From Bdellovibrionia bacterium (lineage in GTDB: Bacteria > Bdellovibrionota > Bdellovibrionia > Bdellovibrionales > JAUICD01): a stretch of 41,166 nucleotides of DNA. Position 1 is the stretch's first letter; the number at the start of each line of letters is the position of its first letter. Shown here one piece after another: positions 8,038-15,915 of this stretch. The translations under genes were made by a program, and so were the position numbers. The stretch is taken from positions 1-41,166 of the forward strand of contig JAUICD010000029.1 in assembly GCA_030427965.1 (NCBI GenBank). Reading direction: 5' to 3'. A model generated the notes under the pieces. It made no database searches. It saw nothing but the letters and a program-made list of their open reading frames with translations, and was not told where the DNA came from.

Positions 8038-8660
8038 TGTCTCTTTACCAATTCCTGAATAAGAGTTTGAAGAAGTGAGTCGGATTGCTCCATGGCATCG
8101 AGTATTAACCACTTCTCTTTGTTGTCGTTTGCTTGTTTGAGATAAGATTTTCTAACAGCTTCGTGAAACTCTTTTGCTTCTCGTTCAAACCTATCGGTGT
8201 CTTGTCCTGTAGAGTCTTGTCGCTTTTGAATTCGACTTAAGCTTTCCTCGGTGGGGAGATCCAAAAGAATTTGAAGGTCGGGTTTTGTGCTATCTGTTGC
8301 AAAGTCATTTAACCAGTGGACGGATTCTGTCGGAATGTCCCTGCCTCCACCCTGAAATGCAACAGAGCTTGCAGTAAAACGGTCACATAAAACCCAATGA
8401 CCTTTGTCTAGAGCGGGGCGTATCACTCTATCGACATGTTGGGCGCGAGAGGCTTCATAAAGCAAAAGTTCGGTCCGAGGTGTCGGTGCTTCAAGTTTGG
8501 TTCGAGTCACAATTTCTCGAAGTTCATCTCCAAGAATAGTTCCACCAGGCTCTCGTGTTACAATACTCTCTAAGTCTCTAGACTTAAGATGTGAGCTTAC
8601 GCCCTGAATGAGGGTTGATTTTCCTGCTCCATCTAGTCCTTCAAATACCAAAAATGCCAT
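8022..8660 (-). CDS. tmk: thymidylate kinase
   Basis: Phosphorylates dTMP to dTDP with ATP for DNA synthesis. The 212 residues are typical. The P-loop GLDGAGKST is at 9-17, the TREPGGT substrate loop at about 35-41, and the DRFTASS motif and LID-region arginines (SRIQKRQD) are present. The Lys in the P-loop and an Arg-containing LID are both seen. It appears to be the first gene of an eight-gene minus-strand operon that ends with the aldehyde dehydrogenase. Its promoter must lie in the 111-base divergent gap shared with the response-regulator gene, or farther upstream. Confidence 0.96.
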   Translation of the reverse strand: MAFLVFEGLDGAGKSTLIQGVSSHLKSRDLESIVTREPGGTILGDELREIVTRTKLEAPTPRTELLLYEASRAQHVDRVIRPALDKGHWVLCDRFTASSVAFQGGGRDIPTESVHWLNDFATDSTKPDLQILLDLPTEESLSRIQKRQDSTGQDTDRFEREAKEFHEAVRKSYLKQANDNKEKWLILDAMEQSDSLLQTLIQELVKRQWLKS

Positions 8661-8691
8661 CGAGCCAATCTACTTTGTCAGGGATCTGGGT

Positions 8692-8706
8692 GTCACGGTC
8701 TGTGAC
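8692..8706. promoter_or_regulatory. possible operator in the tmk/response-regulator divergent gap
   Basis: A short inverted repeat, GTCAC-5 nt-GTGAC, lies between the divergent tmk and response-regulator genes, about 30 bases from the tmk start. Its spacing could suit a dimeric regulator, but 5-base arms occur often by chance. Confidence 0.2.
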
Positions 8707-8771
8707 GGCGCGAGAGATCAAAATGAAGTGATTTTCTTCAGTTCTTACAGTGATTTGACCGATATGCCTGT

Positions 8772-9731
8772 ATGAGTTCTGATGTCCAAAAGACAAGTTT
8801 TAAAGTTCTGGTTGCAGATGATGATGGTCAAATGCGACGGCGAATGACTGATTTCCTAAAGGAGAAGGGGTTTGAAGTCGTTGATGTGACAAATGGAAAA
8901 GAGGCCAGAGAGAAACTGATCGATTTTACTCCACACTTTATAATTATTGACCTTATGCTTCCAGATGGAAATGCCATTGATATAATGAATCACGTCAAGT
9001 CTCAGCCTCATCTTAAAGATCGAGAGATCAAAGTGATTGTCACTTCAGGGCATAACAACACACAAAACGTCAAAGAGTGTCTGAAAAATGGAGCTGCGGA
9101 TTATGTTATTAAGCCATTCAAATTTGAAGATATGCTTTCTCGTATCGTGTTCCACATTCAAAAGAAGCGGCCTGTTCTAGACACTGAGAATGCTTCAGAA
9201 AAGAAAACAGGTGCAGAATTCTATCTCCATCTTATTGATATGGTTTTAAGAGAGGCGAGTTCGGGGAAGAGGCCTCAGGAGATTTATTTCAATCTGACAA
9301 AGATGCTCGCACTGACATTAAAGGCAGTGAGGTGTAATATTCTTGAGTGCAAAGAAGATCGTCAAACAGGATTTGTTCAAGCCTCAAGTGACGATCGAAC
9401 AGTGACAAGCATTCAGGTGGATCTCAATAGATATCCAGAAGTCTTGCATGTAATGAATACGGAAAAGGTGGTTGTGATTGAAGACCTAGATTATGACCCA
9501 AATCTTGCAAAAATTCGAGAGATGGTGAAGACGATTCGTTTTGACTCTATGATTGTCTGTCCAATCAAAAAGGATGGAGAGTTTTATGGGGTTTTGTCAG
9601 CTCGGATGGCAAAATCCGATGCTGGGATTTCAGACCATGATATTCGGTTTGGGCAAGTGGTGGCCTATGTTGCTGGTCTCGTTTTGAGTGCTCAGCGACC
9701 GCTTCCCTTAGAGCTCAAGCGCCCGGCTTAA
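8772..9731 (+). CDS. response regulator with C-terminal GAF domain
   Basis: Signal-transduction protein of 319 residues. The receiver domain covers about 10-125: acidic pair Asp16/Asp17, phosphoacceptor Asp60 in IIIDLMLPDG, Thr91 in VTSG and Lys114 in IKPFK, so it should be phosphorylated by a histidine kinase. After a short linker, residues of about 140-310 form a GAF-like sensor domain with motifs such as ILECKED, VVVIEDLDYDP and MIVCPIKKDGEFYGVL. No DNA-binding, HD, GGDEF or kinase output module follows. No cognate kinase lies nearby. The ATG at 8772 lacks a clear Shine-Dalgarno. It is probably monocistronic, followed by a long gap holding an inverted repeat. Confidence 0.9.
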   Translation: MSSDVQKTSFKVLVADDDGQMRRRMTDFLKEKGFEVVDVTNGKEAREKLIDFTPHFIIIDLMLPDGNAIDIMNHVKSQPHLKDREIKVIVTSGHNNTQNVKECLKNGAADYVIKPFKFEDMLSRIVFHIQKKRPVLDTENASEKKTGAEFYLHLIDMVLREASSGKRPQEIYFNLTKMLALTLKAVRCNILECKEDRQTGFVQASSDDRTVTSIQVDLNRYPEVLHVMNTEKVVVIEDLDYDPNLAKIREMVKTIRFDSMIVCPIKKDGEFYGVLSARMAKSDAGISDHDIRFGQVVAYVAGLVLSAQRPLPLELKRPA

Positions 9732-9836
9732 AGAATAGAAACTTGTTTTTAGAGAGTTTTTAAGTATTTAGAAGCTAGTGACTGTTAAATAATCAACACT
9801 GTTGCAAGATCAGTTTCGAGAAAGTTAGGTTTGGTC

Positions 9837-9887
9837 ACTTTTTGTCCTGCAGAGCACCACTTCGTAGCGCTCTGCAGGACAAAAAGT
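9837..9887. repeat. perfect 19-bp inverted repeat with 13-nt loop
   Basis: Arms 9837-9855 and 9869-9887 are exact reverse complements around a 13-base loop. The distal parts of the arms are a T-run on the left and an A-run on the right, the reverse of an intrinsic terminator (which has A's before and T's after the stem), so neither strand gives a normal terminator. It lies about 105 bases after the response-regulator gene and about 137 bases before fbaB. It could be a large dyad operator, a structured RNA, or a palindromic repeat unit. No second copy was noticed in the window. The rest of the 9732-10024 gap shows nothing else I can name. Confidence 0.85.
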
Positions 9888-10024
9888 ACCACAGTCTCTC
9901 CCTCACGCTTGTCTTATTCTAACGACTCAATTAGTTTCCAGATACTTGAGAGCATCTGTGTTTAGAAAGAGGTGAGGTATTCACTATTTGGCACAAACAG
10001 CTCTTTTATTTGGAGGAAAGTTGA

Positions 10025-10945
10025 ATGACACCAAGAGTTCGTGAAATTCTAAGTTGGTATGGATCTGATAATCCTGGAACATTGAGCAATTTGGCTAGAA
10101 TGTTAAATCACGGGCGACTTGCTGGGACTGGAAAGATGGTGATCCTGCCAGTAGATCAGGGGTTTGAGCATGGCCCTGCACGAAGCTTTGCGAAGAACCC
10201 TGCTGGATATGACCCTTCTTATCACTTTGAGTTGGCTATTGAGTCTGGATGCAATGCTTATGCTGCGCCTCTTGGTTTTGTCGAAGCTTGTGCCCGCGAT
10301 TATGCAGGAGAGATTCCACTTATTTTGAAGGTCAATAACTCAGACTCCTTATTTAAAAATGAGGCACCGATTTCAGCTCTGAGCTCGGGTATTGATGCGG
10401 CTCTTCGGCTTGGTTGTGCTGCAATTGGATTTACAATTTATCCAGGAAGTTCCAATCGAAAACAAATGTATGAGGAAATTGCAAGCCTCACTGAAGATGC
10501 AAAGAGTGCAGGTCTTGCCGTTGTTATCTGGAGTTATCCTCGGGGTGAGAATCTTTCAAAAGATGGTGAAACAGCAATTGATGTTGTGGCTTATGCTGCG
10601 CAAATTGCAGCTCAGCTTGGTGCACATATCATTAAAGTAAAGCCTCCGACGTCACACATTGAACAATCTGATGCCAAAAAAGTTTATGAATCTGAAGGGA
10701 TAAAAGTTGGTAAACTTTCTGAACGTATAGCTCATGTTGTTCAGTCAGCGTTTGGTGGACGAAGAATTGTGATTTTCAGTGGTGGTGCTGCAAAGGGAGC
10801 CGATGAGGTGATGGAGGAAGTTCAGGGACTTGCTCAGGGCGGAAGTTTTGGAAGTATTATGGGACGAAACGCATTTCAAAGAGAAAAATCTGAGGCGATT
10901 GATCTTCTCACAAAGGTCATGGACACATACGTAGGAAAGCATTGA
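10025..10945 (+). CDS. fbaB: class I fructose-bisphosphate aldolase (DhnA/FbaB family)
   Basis: Cleaves fructose-1,6-bisphosphate to DHAP and glyceraldehyde-3-phosphate through a lysine Schiff base; with gap this places two glycolytic enzymes in the window. It has 306 residues. The N-terminal part has MVILPVDQGFEHGP (38-51), typical of the archaeal/FbaB-type class I aldolases. The Schiff-base lysine is Lys204 or Lys206 in HIIKVKPPT, and the phosphate-binding FSGGAAKG follows near 256-263. A strong GGAGG Shine-Dalgarno lies 7 bases before the ATG. The stop is only 2 bases from the preferred lysS start, so the two genes form an operon. The family call is firm. Confidence 0.95.
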   Translation: MTPRVREILSWYGSDNPGTLSNLARMLNHGRLAGTGKMVILPVDQGFEHGPARSFAKNPAGYDPSYHFELAIESGCNAYAAPLGFVEACARDYAGEIPLILKVNNSDSLFKNEAPISALSSGIDAALRLGCAAIGFTIYPGSSNRKQMYEEIASLTEDAKSAGLAVVIWSYPRGENLSKDGETAIDVVAYAAQIAAQLGAHIIKVKPPTSHIEQSDAKKVYESEGIKVGKLSERIAHVVQSAFGGRRIVIFSGGAAKGADEVMEEVQGLAQGGSFGSIMGRNAFQREKSEAIDLLTKVMDTYVGKH

Positions 10946-10947
10946 GT

Positions 10948-12420
10948 ATGTCAGATGAAGACAATGCTTTAAGAGCTGAAAAACGTAAAAAACTTCATGA
11001 TCTAAAGGAAAAAGGTATCAATCCTTTCCCGTACTCTTTTGATCGCACAACAAATATTTTAGAGATTCAAGAAAAGTGGAAAAAACTTGAAACTGGAGAG
11101 AAGGATCTTGAAAGTCATGTGAAGATTGCAGGTCGTTTGATGACCAAAAGACTTATGGGGAAAGCCGCATTTTTCAATATTCAAGATGAAGGCGGAATCT
11201 TTCAATGCTACATCAAAAAACAAGAACTGAGTGATGAGGATCTTGTGTCGTTCGAGCATCTTGACATTGGAGACTTTGTTGGGGTTGAGGGATTTGTCTT
11301 TCGTACTCAAAAAGGCGAGCTTTCTGTGCACTGCAAGAGATTCACAATGCTCTGTAAAACCCTAGAGCCTCTTCCTGAGAAGTTTCATGGACTGACAGAT
11401 GTTGAACTGAAGTATCGATTGAGGCATTTGGATCTTGTGATGGGCCCCGCGCATCGTGCTGTTTTTAAAACTCGTTCACATGTGATTCGAGAGGTTCGTA
11501 ACTTTCTAGATGACAGAGGGTTTTTGGAAGTTGAAACTCCGATGTTGCAACCGATATACGGAGGTGCGGCTGCACATCCGTTTGTTACGAATCATAGAGC
11601 GCTGGACATGGAGCTCTTTTTGAAAATATCTCCAGAGCTTTATTTGAAAAGATTAATTGTTGGTGGATTTGAAAAGGTTTATGACCTGAATAAAAATTTT
11701 AGGAACGAAGGGATTGATCGATCTCATAATCCTGAATTTACAATGCTTGAGTGGTATGAAGCCTACACGGATTATGAATACCAAATGACTCAATTTGAAG
11801 ATCTTGTCACTCATGTTGTGAAAACGGTGACTGGAAAAACGAAGATTGAGTATCAAGGTAAGGAATTGGATTTTTCAACTCCTTGGAGACGACTTTCTGT
11901 CGATGATGGGTTGAAGGAGTACGGTGGTTTTGATGTGAATCAAATGTCAGAAGAAGAGCTTTTTCAAGCTTGTAAGGAGAAAGGTTCTTCACTTGAAAAA
12001 CCAAAAAGTCATGGTGAGATGGTGGCTGAGCTTTTTGAACTTGTTGTTGAAGAACATCTCTGGCAACCCACATTTGTTATGGATCATCCTGTTGAGATTT
12101 CTCCTCTTACAAAAGTGCATCGCACAAAACCAGGGAGAGTTGAGAGGTTTGAGCCTATGATTGCTTGTATGGAACTCGGAAATGCGTACTCTGAGCTCAA
12201 TGATCCTGAAGATCAACGAGCTCGATTAAAAGAACAAGAGGCAAAGCGTGAGTTTGACGGTGAAGCTCACCCTATGGATGATGATTTCTTACATGCCATT
12301 GATGTCGGACTTCCGCCAACAGGTGGTGTGGGATTGGGTATTGACAGACTTGTTATGCTTGTCACCAATCAGTCTAGTATCCGAGATGTGATTTTCTTTC
12401 CTACGATGAAGATCAAATAA
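10948..12420 (+). CDS. lysS: lysyl-tRNA synthetase, class II
   Basis: Charges tRNA-Lys with lysine. The 490 residues match bacterial class II LysRS. The N-terminal OB-fold anticodon domain contains KIAGRLMTKRLMGKAAFF. Motif 2 is seen as RNEGIDRSHNPEFTMLEWYEAY and motif 3 as GLGIDRLVML near the C-terminus. I prefer ATG 10948, which has AGGAAAG 8 bases upstream (inside the end of fbaB); the in-frame TTG at 10942 lies too close to that site. It is translationally linked to fbaB. No obvious intrinsic terminator follows; a 20-bp palindrome lies 63 bases downstream. Confidence 0.97.
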   Translation: MSDEDNALRAEKRKKLHDLKEKGINPFPYSFDRTTNILEIQEKWKKLETGEKDLESHVKIAGRLMTKRLMGKAAFFNIQDEGGIFQCYIKKQELSDEDLVSFEHLDIGDFVGVEGFVFRTQKGELSVHCKRFTMLCKTLEPLPEKFHGLTDVELKYRLRHLDLVMGPAHRAVFKTRSHVIREVRNFLDDRGFLEVETPMLQPIYGGAAAHPFVTNHRALDMELFLKISPELYLKRLIVGGFEKVYDLNKNFRNEGIDRSHNPEFTMLEWYEAYTDYEYQMTQFEDLVTHVVKTVTGKTKIEYQGKELDFSTPWRRLSVDDGLKEYGGFDVNQMSEEELFQACKEKGSSLEKPKSHGEMVAELFELVVEEHLWQPTFVMDHPVEISPLTKVHRTKPGRVERFEPMIACMELGNAYSELNDPEDQRARLKEQEAKREFDGEAHPMDDDFLHAIDVGLPPTGGVGLGIDRLVMLVTNQSSIRDVIFFPTMKIK

Positions 12421-12482
12421 GAGATTTTTTTGTAAAACTTGAATTATTGGGTTCACTCTGGCACACATTTTTCACTCTATTA

Positions 12483-12502
12483 TTGAGATTTTAAAATCTC
12501 AA
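12483..12502. promoter_or_regulatory. 20-bp perfect palindrome before the protease gene
   Basis: TTGAGATTTT followed by its exact reverse complement, with no loop, ends 15 bases before the protease start codon and just before its AGGGGAG Shine-Dalgarno. A loopless palindrome suits a dimeric DNA-binding protein better than an RNA hairpin, so it may be an operator for the protease gene. It could also contribute to lysS termination. A 10-base arm is well above chance for so short a gap. Confidence 0.45.
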
Positions 12503-12517
12503 GTAGGGGAGAGAGTT

Positions 12518-13645
12518 GTGAGGGATAGAGCTTGGTTGAAGAGCTATTGGTCTATAAAAAGTAAAAAAGAGAGGGGGAATTTTTATAAATTTTTGTTGCT
12601 AGCACTAATGACAGTGATAACGCTGAGTTATTCTGACTTAAGAAGTGATGATATTAATTTCTTTGAGTCACAAAAATTCCTTATGTCAGAGAACTATGAT
12701 CCAATGGATCTTCCAATTGCACAGCTTGCTAGAAAAGCTCTACTTTTGAGACTAGACTCTGTTTCTCCAAACAATAACAATTCTTTTTTTAGTATGGGGA
12801 CATGCACAGGTTTTCTTATTGAGCATCCTAGTTTTGATCCAGATGAAAAAATCGCACTTGTGACAGCACAGCATTGTTTTGTTTCTCCTGCTCAAGGGGG
12901 GCGTCTTACTCTAACTGTACCTTCTCATTTTGTAAAAACAAAAAATATAGAAATGATTCCAAGCCATGCAAATCAAATTTTTGCAAATCAATTTGCAAGC
13001 TTTGTTGGGTCTGATAGTGCATTGATTGTTGTGGATAGATCGAATTTTCCAGATAACCATATCTACAAAGTGGCAAAAAGTCTTCCGGAACTCGGCGAAG
13101 AGGTTAAGTTGTTAGGGTATCCAGGAGGGTATGGCCCAATAGAATACAGGTGTCAGTATTTAGGCATGGATATCAGTGAGAATGAAGATGAAAGTGGAGA
13201 TACAATATTTCCTTTTCTCAATTGCCCAGAAGTTGTGAGCTTAACACCAATCAAAGGGGTTTCTGGGGGCCCTGTGGTAAATGCAGACGGAGAAATCATA
13301 GGTATAATAAGTTCCATCGATGCGGAACTCTTTCAAGCAGAACTTTCAACAGGAAACACGATTGAAGGCATTGGGTTTAATGGACTCACTTATTTTCAAA
13401 GAATCCAACCGAAGCAATTGATTGATCAAAATCCTTTTTATTCGGCGAGTGCTCCTGAGGACGGAAGATATCGATTGCCTTTTATGGACCCTTTGACAAA
13501 GGAGAGGTTTGCTATTGCTCTGAACATTGAAGACGGAGTTGTTGAGGGGGAAGTTTCAATCACAGATCAAAATGGAATTGAAGTTCAAAGACGAAGTTTT
13601 AAAGACGGAGTTGAAGTCAGAAAAGAGACGGTATCTTTAAACTAA
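12518..13645 (+). CDS. secreted trypsin-like serine protease
   Basis: Exported S1-type (chymotrypsin-fold) endopeptidase of 375 residues. A Lys-rich N-terminus is followed by a hydrophobic segment at about 25-39 (FLLLALMTVITLSY), a signal peptide or anchor. The triad is visible as His119 in VTAQHC, Asp166 in GSDSALI and Ser249 in KGVSGGPV. The spacing resembles glutamyl-endopeptidase/HtrA-like bacterial S1 enzymes without a PDZ domain. About 90 C-terminal residues beyond the protease fold are beta-rich, with SITDQNGIEVQRRSF. The start is GTG at 12518, preceded by AGGGGAGAG. A role in extracellular or prey-protein digestion is plausible but not shown. It converges with the next gene, 9 bases away. 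Confidence 0.88.
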   Translation: MRDRAWLKSYWSIKSKKERGNFYKFLLLALMTVITLSYSDLRSDDINFFESQKFLMSENYDPMDLPIAQLARKALLLRLDSVSPNNNNSFFSMGTCTGFLIEHPSFDPDEKIALVTAQHCFVSPAQGGRLTLTVPSHFVKTKNIEMIPSHANQIFANQFASFVGSDSALIVVDRSNFPDNHIYKVAKSLPELGEEVKLLGYPGGYGPIEYRCQYLGMDISENEDESGDTIFPFLNCPEVVSLTPIKGVSGGPVVNADGEIIGIISSIDAELFQAELSTGNTIEGIGFNGLTYFQRIQPKQLIDQNPFYSASAPEDGRYRLPFMDPLTKERFAIALNIEDGVVEGEVSITDQNGIEVQRRSFKDGVEVRKETVSLN

Positions 13646-13654
13646 ATGTCTTAG

Positions 13655-14308
13655 TTATCGTAAGGCTTTGTCGCAGATTTTTATGTCGAGACACTTTGGA
13701 CGATATTTCTTTGCCTGTGTTTCTCGGTCACAAGTGTTTTTGCTAAAGGTCTTTGAAGAGTTGTGCCAATTGAAATACTCTGTCAAAAATAAAATGTTGA
13801 TAGACTCAAGACATGAAGAACCTTTAACAAATGTGCAGTCGCTATCTTTTTGGCAGGTGTGCCAGGCATCTGGGCCTGTGGCTGGGCGAAACTTTGCAAG
13901 CTGTTCGAATTCAAAAGCCAGAGAGGCTTGGCGGTAAGGAAATCCCCACTTGCCGCATGAATCCTTGGAGTTGTGCTTTAGGTTTTTATCAAGTGCAATA
14001 ACAATCCGTTCACCTTCTTGTATATTGGCATTGAAATGTGAAAAATGAATACGTGTGGGCCAATTCTTCTCTCTTCCCTTGAACAAGTAAATGGGGCTCA
14101 ATATTAGGCTTGTACCATTTTTGAGTTTGGCAATGTTTTCGATTCGAGCAAACAGAAATCGTGGAGTTTTGTCAAAATAGGATTTGAATTCTGAGATTGT
14201 TTTTGAGTTGAGTTTTTCGTCAAAATCTCCTGTTGCCCAATTGGGACCGTCGCAAGGAAATGCAGAAATTGATAAAAAGAAAATTGCTAAAACAGTGAGA
14301 TATCTCAT
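13655..14308 (-). CDS. exported Cys-rich hypothetical protein
   Basis: A 217-residue protein with a clear signal peptide (MRYLTVLAIFFLSISAFP, then a Cys). The middle is beta-rich with no recognised motif. The C-terminal third has a disulfide-type pattern beginning CQKDSDC and continuing through further Cys residues to CLDIKICDKALR, a Cys-knot-like arrangement I associate with many exported proteins of unknown role. It is convergent with the protease gene and divergent from the Cys-repeat gene, so it is probably transcribed alone. Being rich in cysteine and exported, it is probably oxidised in the periplasm. No function is assigned. Confidence 0.75.
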   Translation of the reverse strand: MRYLTVLAIFFLSISAFPCDGPNWATGDFDEKLNSKTISEFKSYFDKTPRFLFARIENIAKLKNGTSLILSPIYLFKGREKNWPTRIHFSHFNANIQEGERIVIALDKNLKHNSKDSCGKWGFPYRQASLAFEFEQLAKFRPATGPDAWHTCQKDSDCTFVKGSSCLESINILFLTEYFNWHNSSKTFSKNTCDRETQAKKYRPKCLDIKICDKALR

Positions 14309-14443
14309 GGGGGGGACCCTAGCAGAAACAGAGCGTGGGAGGGATAGCGGGTGAGTTGCGTCATTAGTGGAGTTGTCTTGACCTCCATGTGTTGGATTTG
14401 AGGTACTTAGAAGGAGCTGAAATTCTCAAAGAATGGGGGAGAT

Positions 14444-14935
14444 ATGTTTGTAACTCTAGTACTCTTGATGAGCATTCAAAGTGAGGCCAACGTTGAGGTG
14501 ACGTGTTGGTTCAATGATTGTTTGAAGTCTGGGGCTCGGGTTTATGACAGTGAAGTAAGGAAACGCTACGACATCAAGTGCGTGGATAATTCATGTGAAA
14601 ATTCCGGTTGGGAAGTGAGGTCTTCACGGTTTGGAGAGGCAGACTTTAGTGTTCAGTGTGTAGATGGAAATTGCTTAAAAAATGGTTATAGGAAACAAAA
14701 TGCCTCAGGCGAGGTTTTGGAAATTGTGAAATGTAGAGAGAGGGGATGCTTGACAGATGGTTGGTTCACATATCTTTATACGGGTGAGGAAAGAGAAACC
14801 CGGTGTAGGGAAAGTGATTGTGCCGTCTGGGGTTGGGAGACCTTTGATCTCAATGGAAAACCTTTGAACTACACTCATTGCAAATTCAATAAATGTTTTA
14901 GATACGGATGGACAAAATTCCCCTCAAACCTTTAG
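14444..14935 (+). CDS. exported protein of six tandem Cys repeats
   Basis: A 163-residue protein with a short N-terminal hydrophobic stretch that looks like a signal peptide (MFVTLVLLMSIQSEA). The rest is six tandem units of 24-26 residues, each starting C-x4-C-x3-G and followed by an aromatic residue in five of the six. First cysteines are at 21, 46, 72, 97, 121 and 146; second cysteines at 26, 51, 77, 102, 126 and 151. All 12 cysteines fall in this pattern and none lies outside it. I do not recognise a named family. GGGGGAGA lies just before the ATG. The 3' end overlaps tilS by 28 bases in another frame. It could be a structural, disulfide-stapled surface or periplasmic protein. The repeat itself is seen directly; the export call is likely. 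Confidence 0.8.
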   Translation: MFVTLVLLMSIQSEANVEVTCWFNDCLKSGARVYDSEVRKRYDIKCVDNSCENSGWEVRSSRFGEADFSVQCVDGNCLKNGYRKQNASGEVLEIVKCRERGCLTDGWFTYLYTGEERETRCRESDCAVWGWETFDLNGKPLNYTHCKFNKCFRYGWTKFPSNL

Positions 14936-15846
14936 AAAGAAAGCTGGCTGATAGCATTCGAGTCAGTCAGTTAAAAGAGAAGAAAATTCTTCTTTCTGTG
15001 TCTGGTGGTTTGGACTCTGTTGCTCTTTTGGAAGCTATGAAGCGTGTTGCCCCCAATTGGGGAATTCAGTTTTTGGTAGCCCATGTTCATCATGGTGAAA
15101 GTTCTGAGAGTGCAATCAATGACTATCGAAATCGTGCCCAGGCTTTTGTTGAAGATCTATCTAAAGGGTATGAATTCCATTTATTGAAGGGTTCAGGTAA
15201 AAATGAAGAGGAGTGGAGAAACTCAAGACGCACACTTCTTTTTCAGTTGAAGGAGGAAAAGGGGCTGGATTGTATCGCGATGGCCCATCACATGGATGAT
15301 CTTTTAGAAACTCGGCTTATTGTATTGATACGTGGAGTTGGGGAGCTGGGGCTTTCAGCCATGCAAATGTACACAGATGGAATTTTTAGACCTTTTTTAG
15401 AAACTCCACAAAGAGAGATTCAAGAGTATTTGAAAGATCAAGGGGTGGGGTACGTTGAAGATCCATCCAATAAAGATCCCCATCATTTGAGAAATTGGCT
15501 TAGAAACTCCTGGCTCAAAGATTTAGAAAATTATCGTCCTGGGAGTTTGAAAAGTCTGAACCGATCTCTTGAAAATCTTGCTTCAGGGGTCAATTTGGAG
15601 TGGGTCAATGACTGTATTGATCAAAATCGGATTTTGAGAAATGAATTTGGTTCACTTGAAAAAAGCACTAAAATGGCACTGATTGCCTATTACTTAAGGA
15701 AAAACGATGTCAGAGGCTATGGTGCCACACACCTAAATGAGATCGTCAAACGTCTAGAATCAAATCAGAAGGAATTTAGATTTCAGATACTTAAAAGGGA
15801 CTGGATAGTTGATGCATCGCACATCTGTCTAGGTCAAATGAACTAG
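14908..15846 (+). CDS. tilS: tRNA(Ile)-lysidine synthase
   Basis: ATP-dependent enzyme that converts C34 of the CAU-anticodon tRNA-Ile to lysidine so that it reads AUA. The PP-loop SGGLDS is at 32-37; further N-type ATP-pyrophosphatase motifs are visible as VAHVHHGES and AMAHHMDDLLETRL, and FRPFLETP follows. At 312 residues it is a short form that keeps the catalytic N-terminal domain and part of the helical domain but lacks the C-terminal tRNA-binding domain of longer TilS. The ATG lies within the end of the Cys-repeat gene, so translation may be coupled. ftsH follows after 69 bases, the common tilS-ftsH order. Confidence 0.93.
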   Translation: MDKIPLKPLERKLADSIRVSQLKEKKILLSVSGGLDSVALLEAMKRVAPNWGIQFLVAHVHHGESSESAINDYRNRAQAFVEDLSKGYEFHLLKGSGKNEEEWRNSRRTLLFQLKEEKGLDCIAMAHHMDDLLETRLIVLIRGVGELGLSAMQMYTDGIFRPFLETPQREIQEYLKDQGVGYVEDPSNKDPHHLRNWLRNSWLKDLENYRPGSLKSLNRSLENLASGVNLEWVNDCIDQNRILRNEFGSLEKSTKMALIAYYLRKNDVRGYGATHLNEIVKRLESNQKEFRFQILKRDWIVDASHICLGQMN

Positions 15847-15848
15847 GT

Positions 15849-15878
15849 TTGTCCCTTACTACGACTCCATGCTAGATT
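15849..15878 (+). promoter_or_regulatory. predicted sigma70-type promoter for ftsH
   Basis: A TTGTCC -35-like box (15849-15854), an 18-base spacer and an extended -10, TGCTAGATT (hexamer 15873-15878), lie just after tilS. The -10 is embedded in a palindrome, CTAGATT-2 nt-AATCTAG (15872-15887), which could also bind a regulator. Transcription would start near 15885, before the ftsH Shine-Dalgarno GAAAGG. Judged by consensus match only. Confidence 0.4.
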
Positions 15879-15915
15879 GTAATCTAGGCTAAGTTTTTGA
15901 AAGGACTAAAAAAAT

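Noticed and set aside
8038..8112. Longer holB start at ATG 8112
   Set aside because: It would overlap tmk by 91 bases and add 25 residues with no family resemblance; the GTG at 8037 begins where HolB proteins begin.
9837..9887. Intrinsic terminator after the response-regulator gene
   Set aside because: The U-tract would be on the wrong side: T's precede and A's follow the stem on both strands. Kept as an inverted repeat instead.
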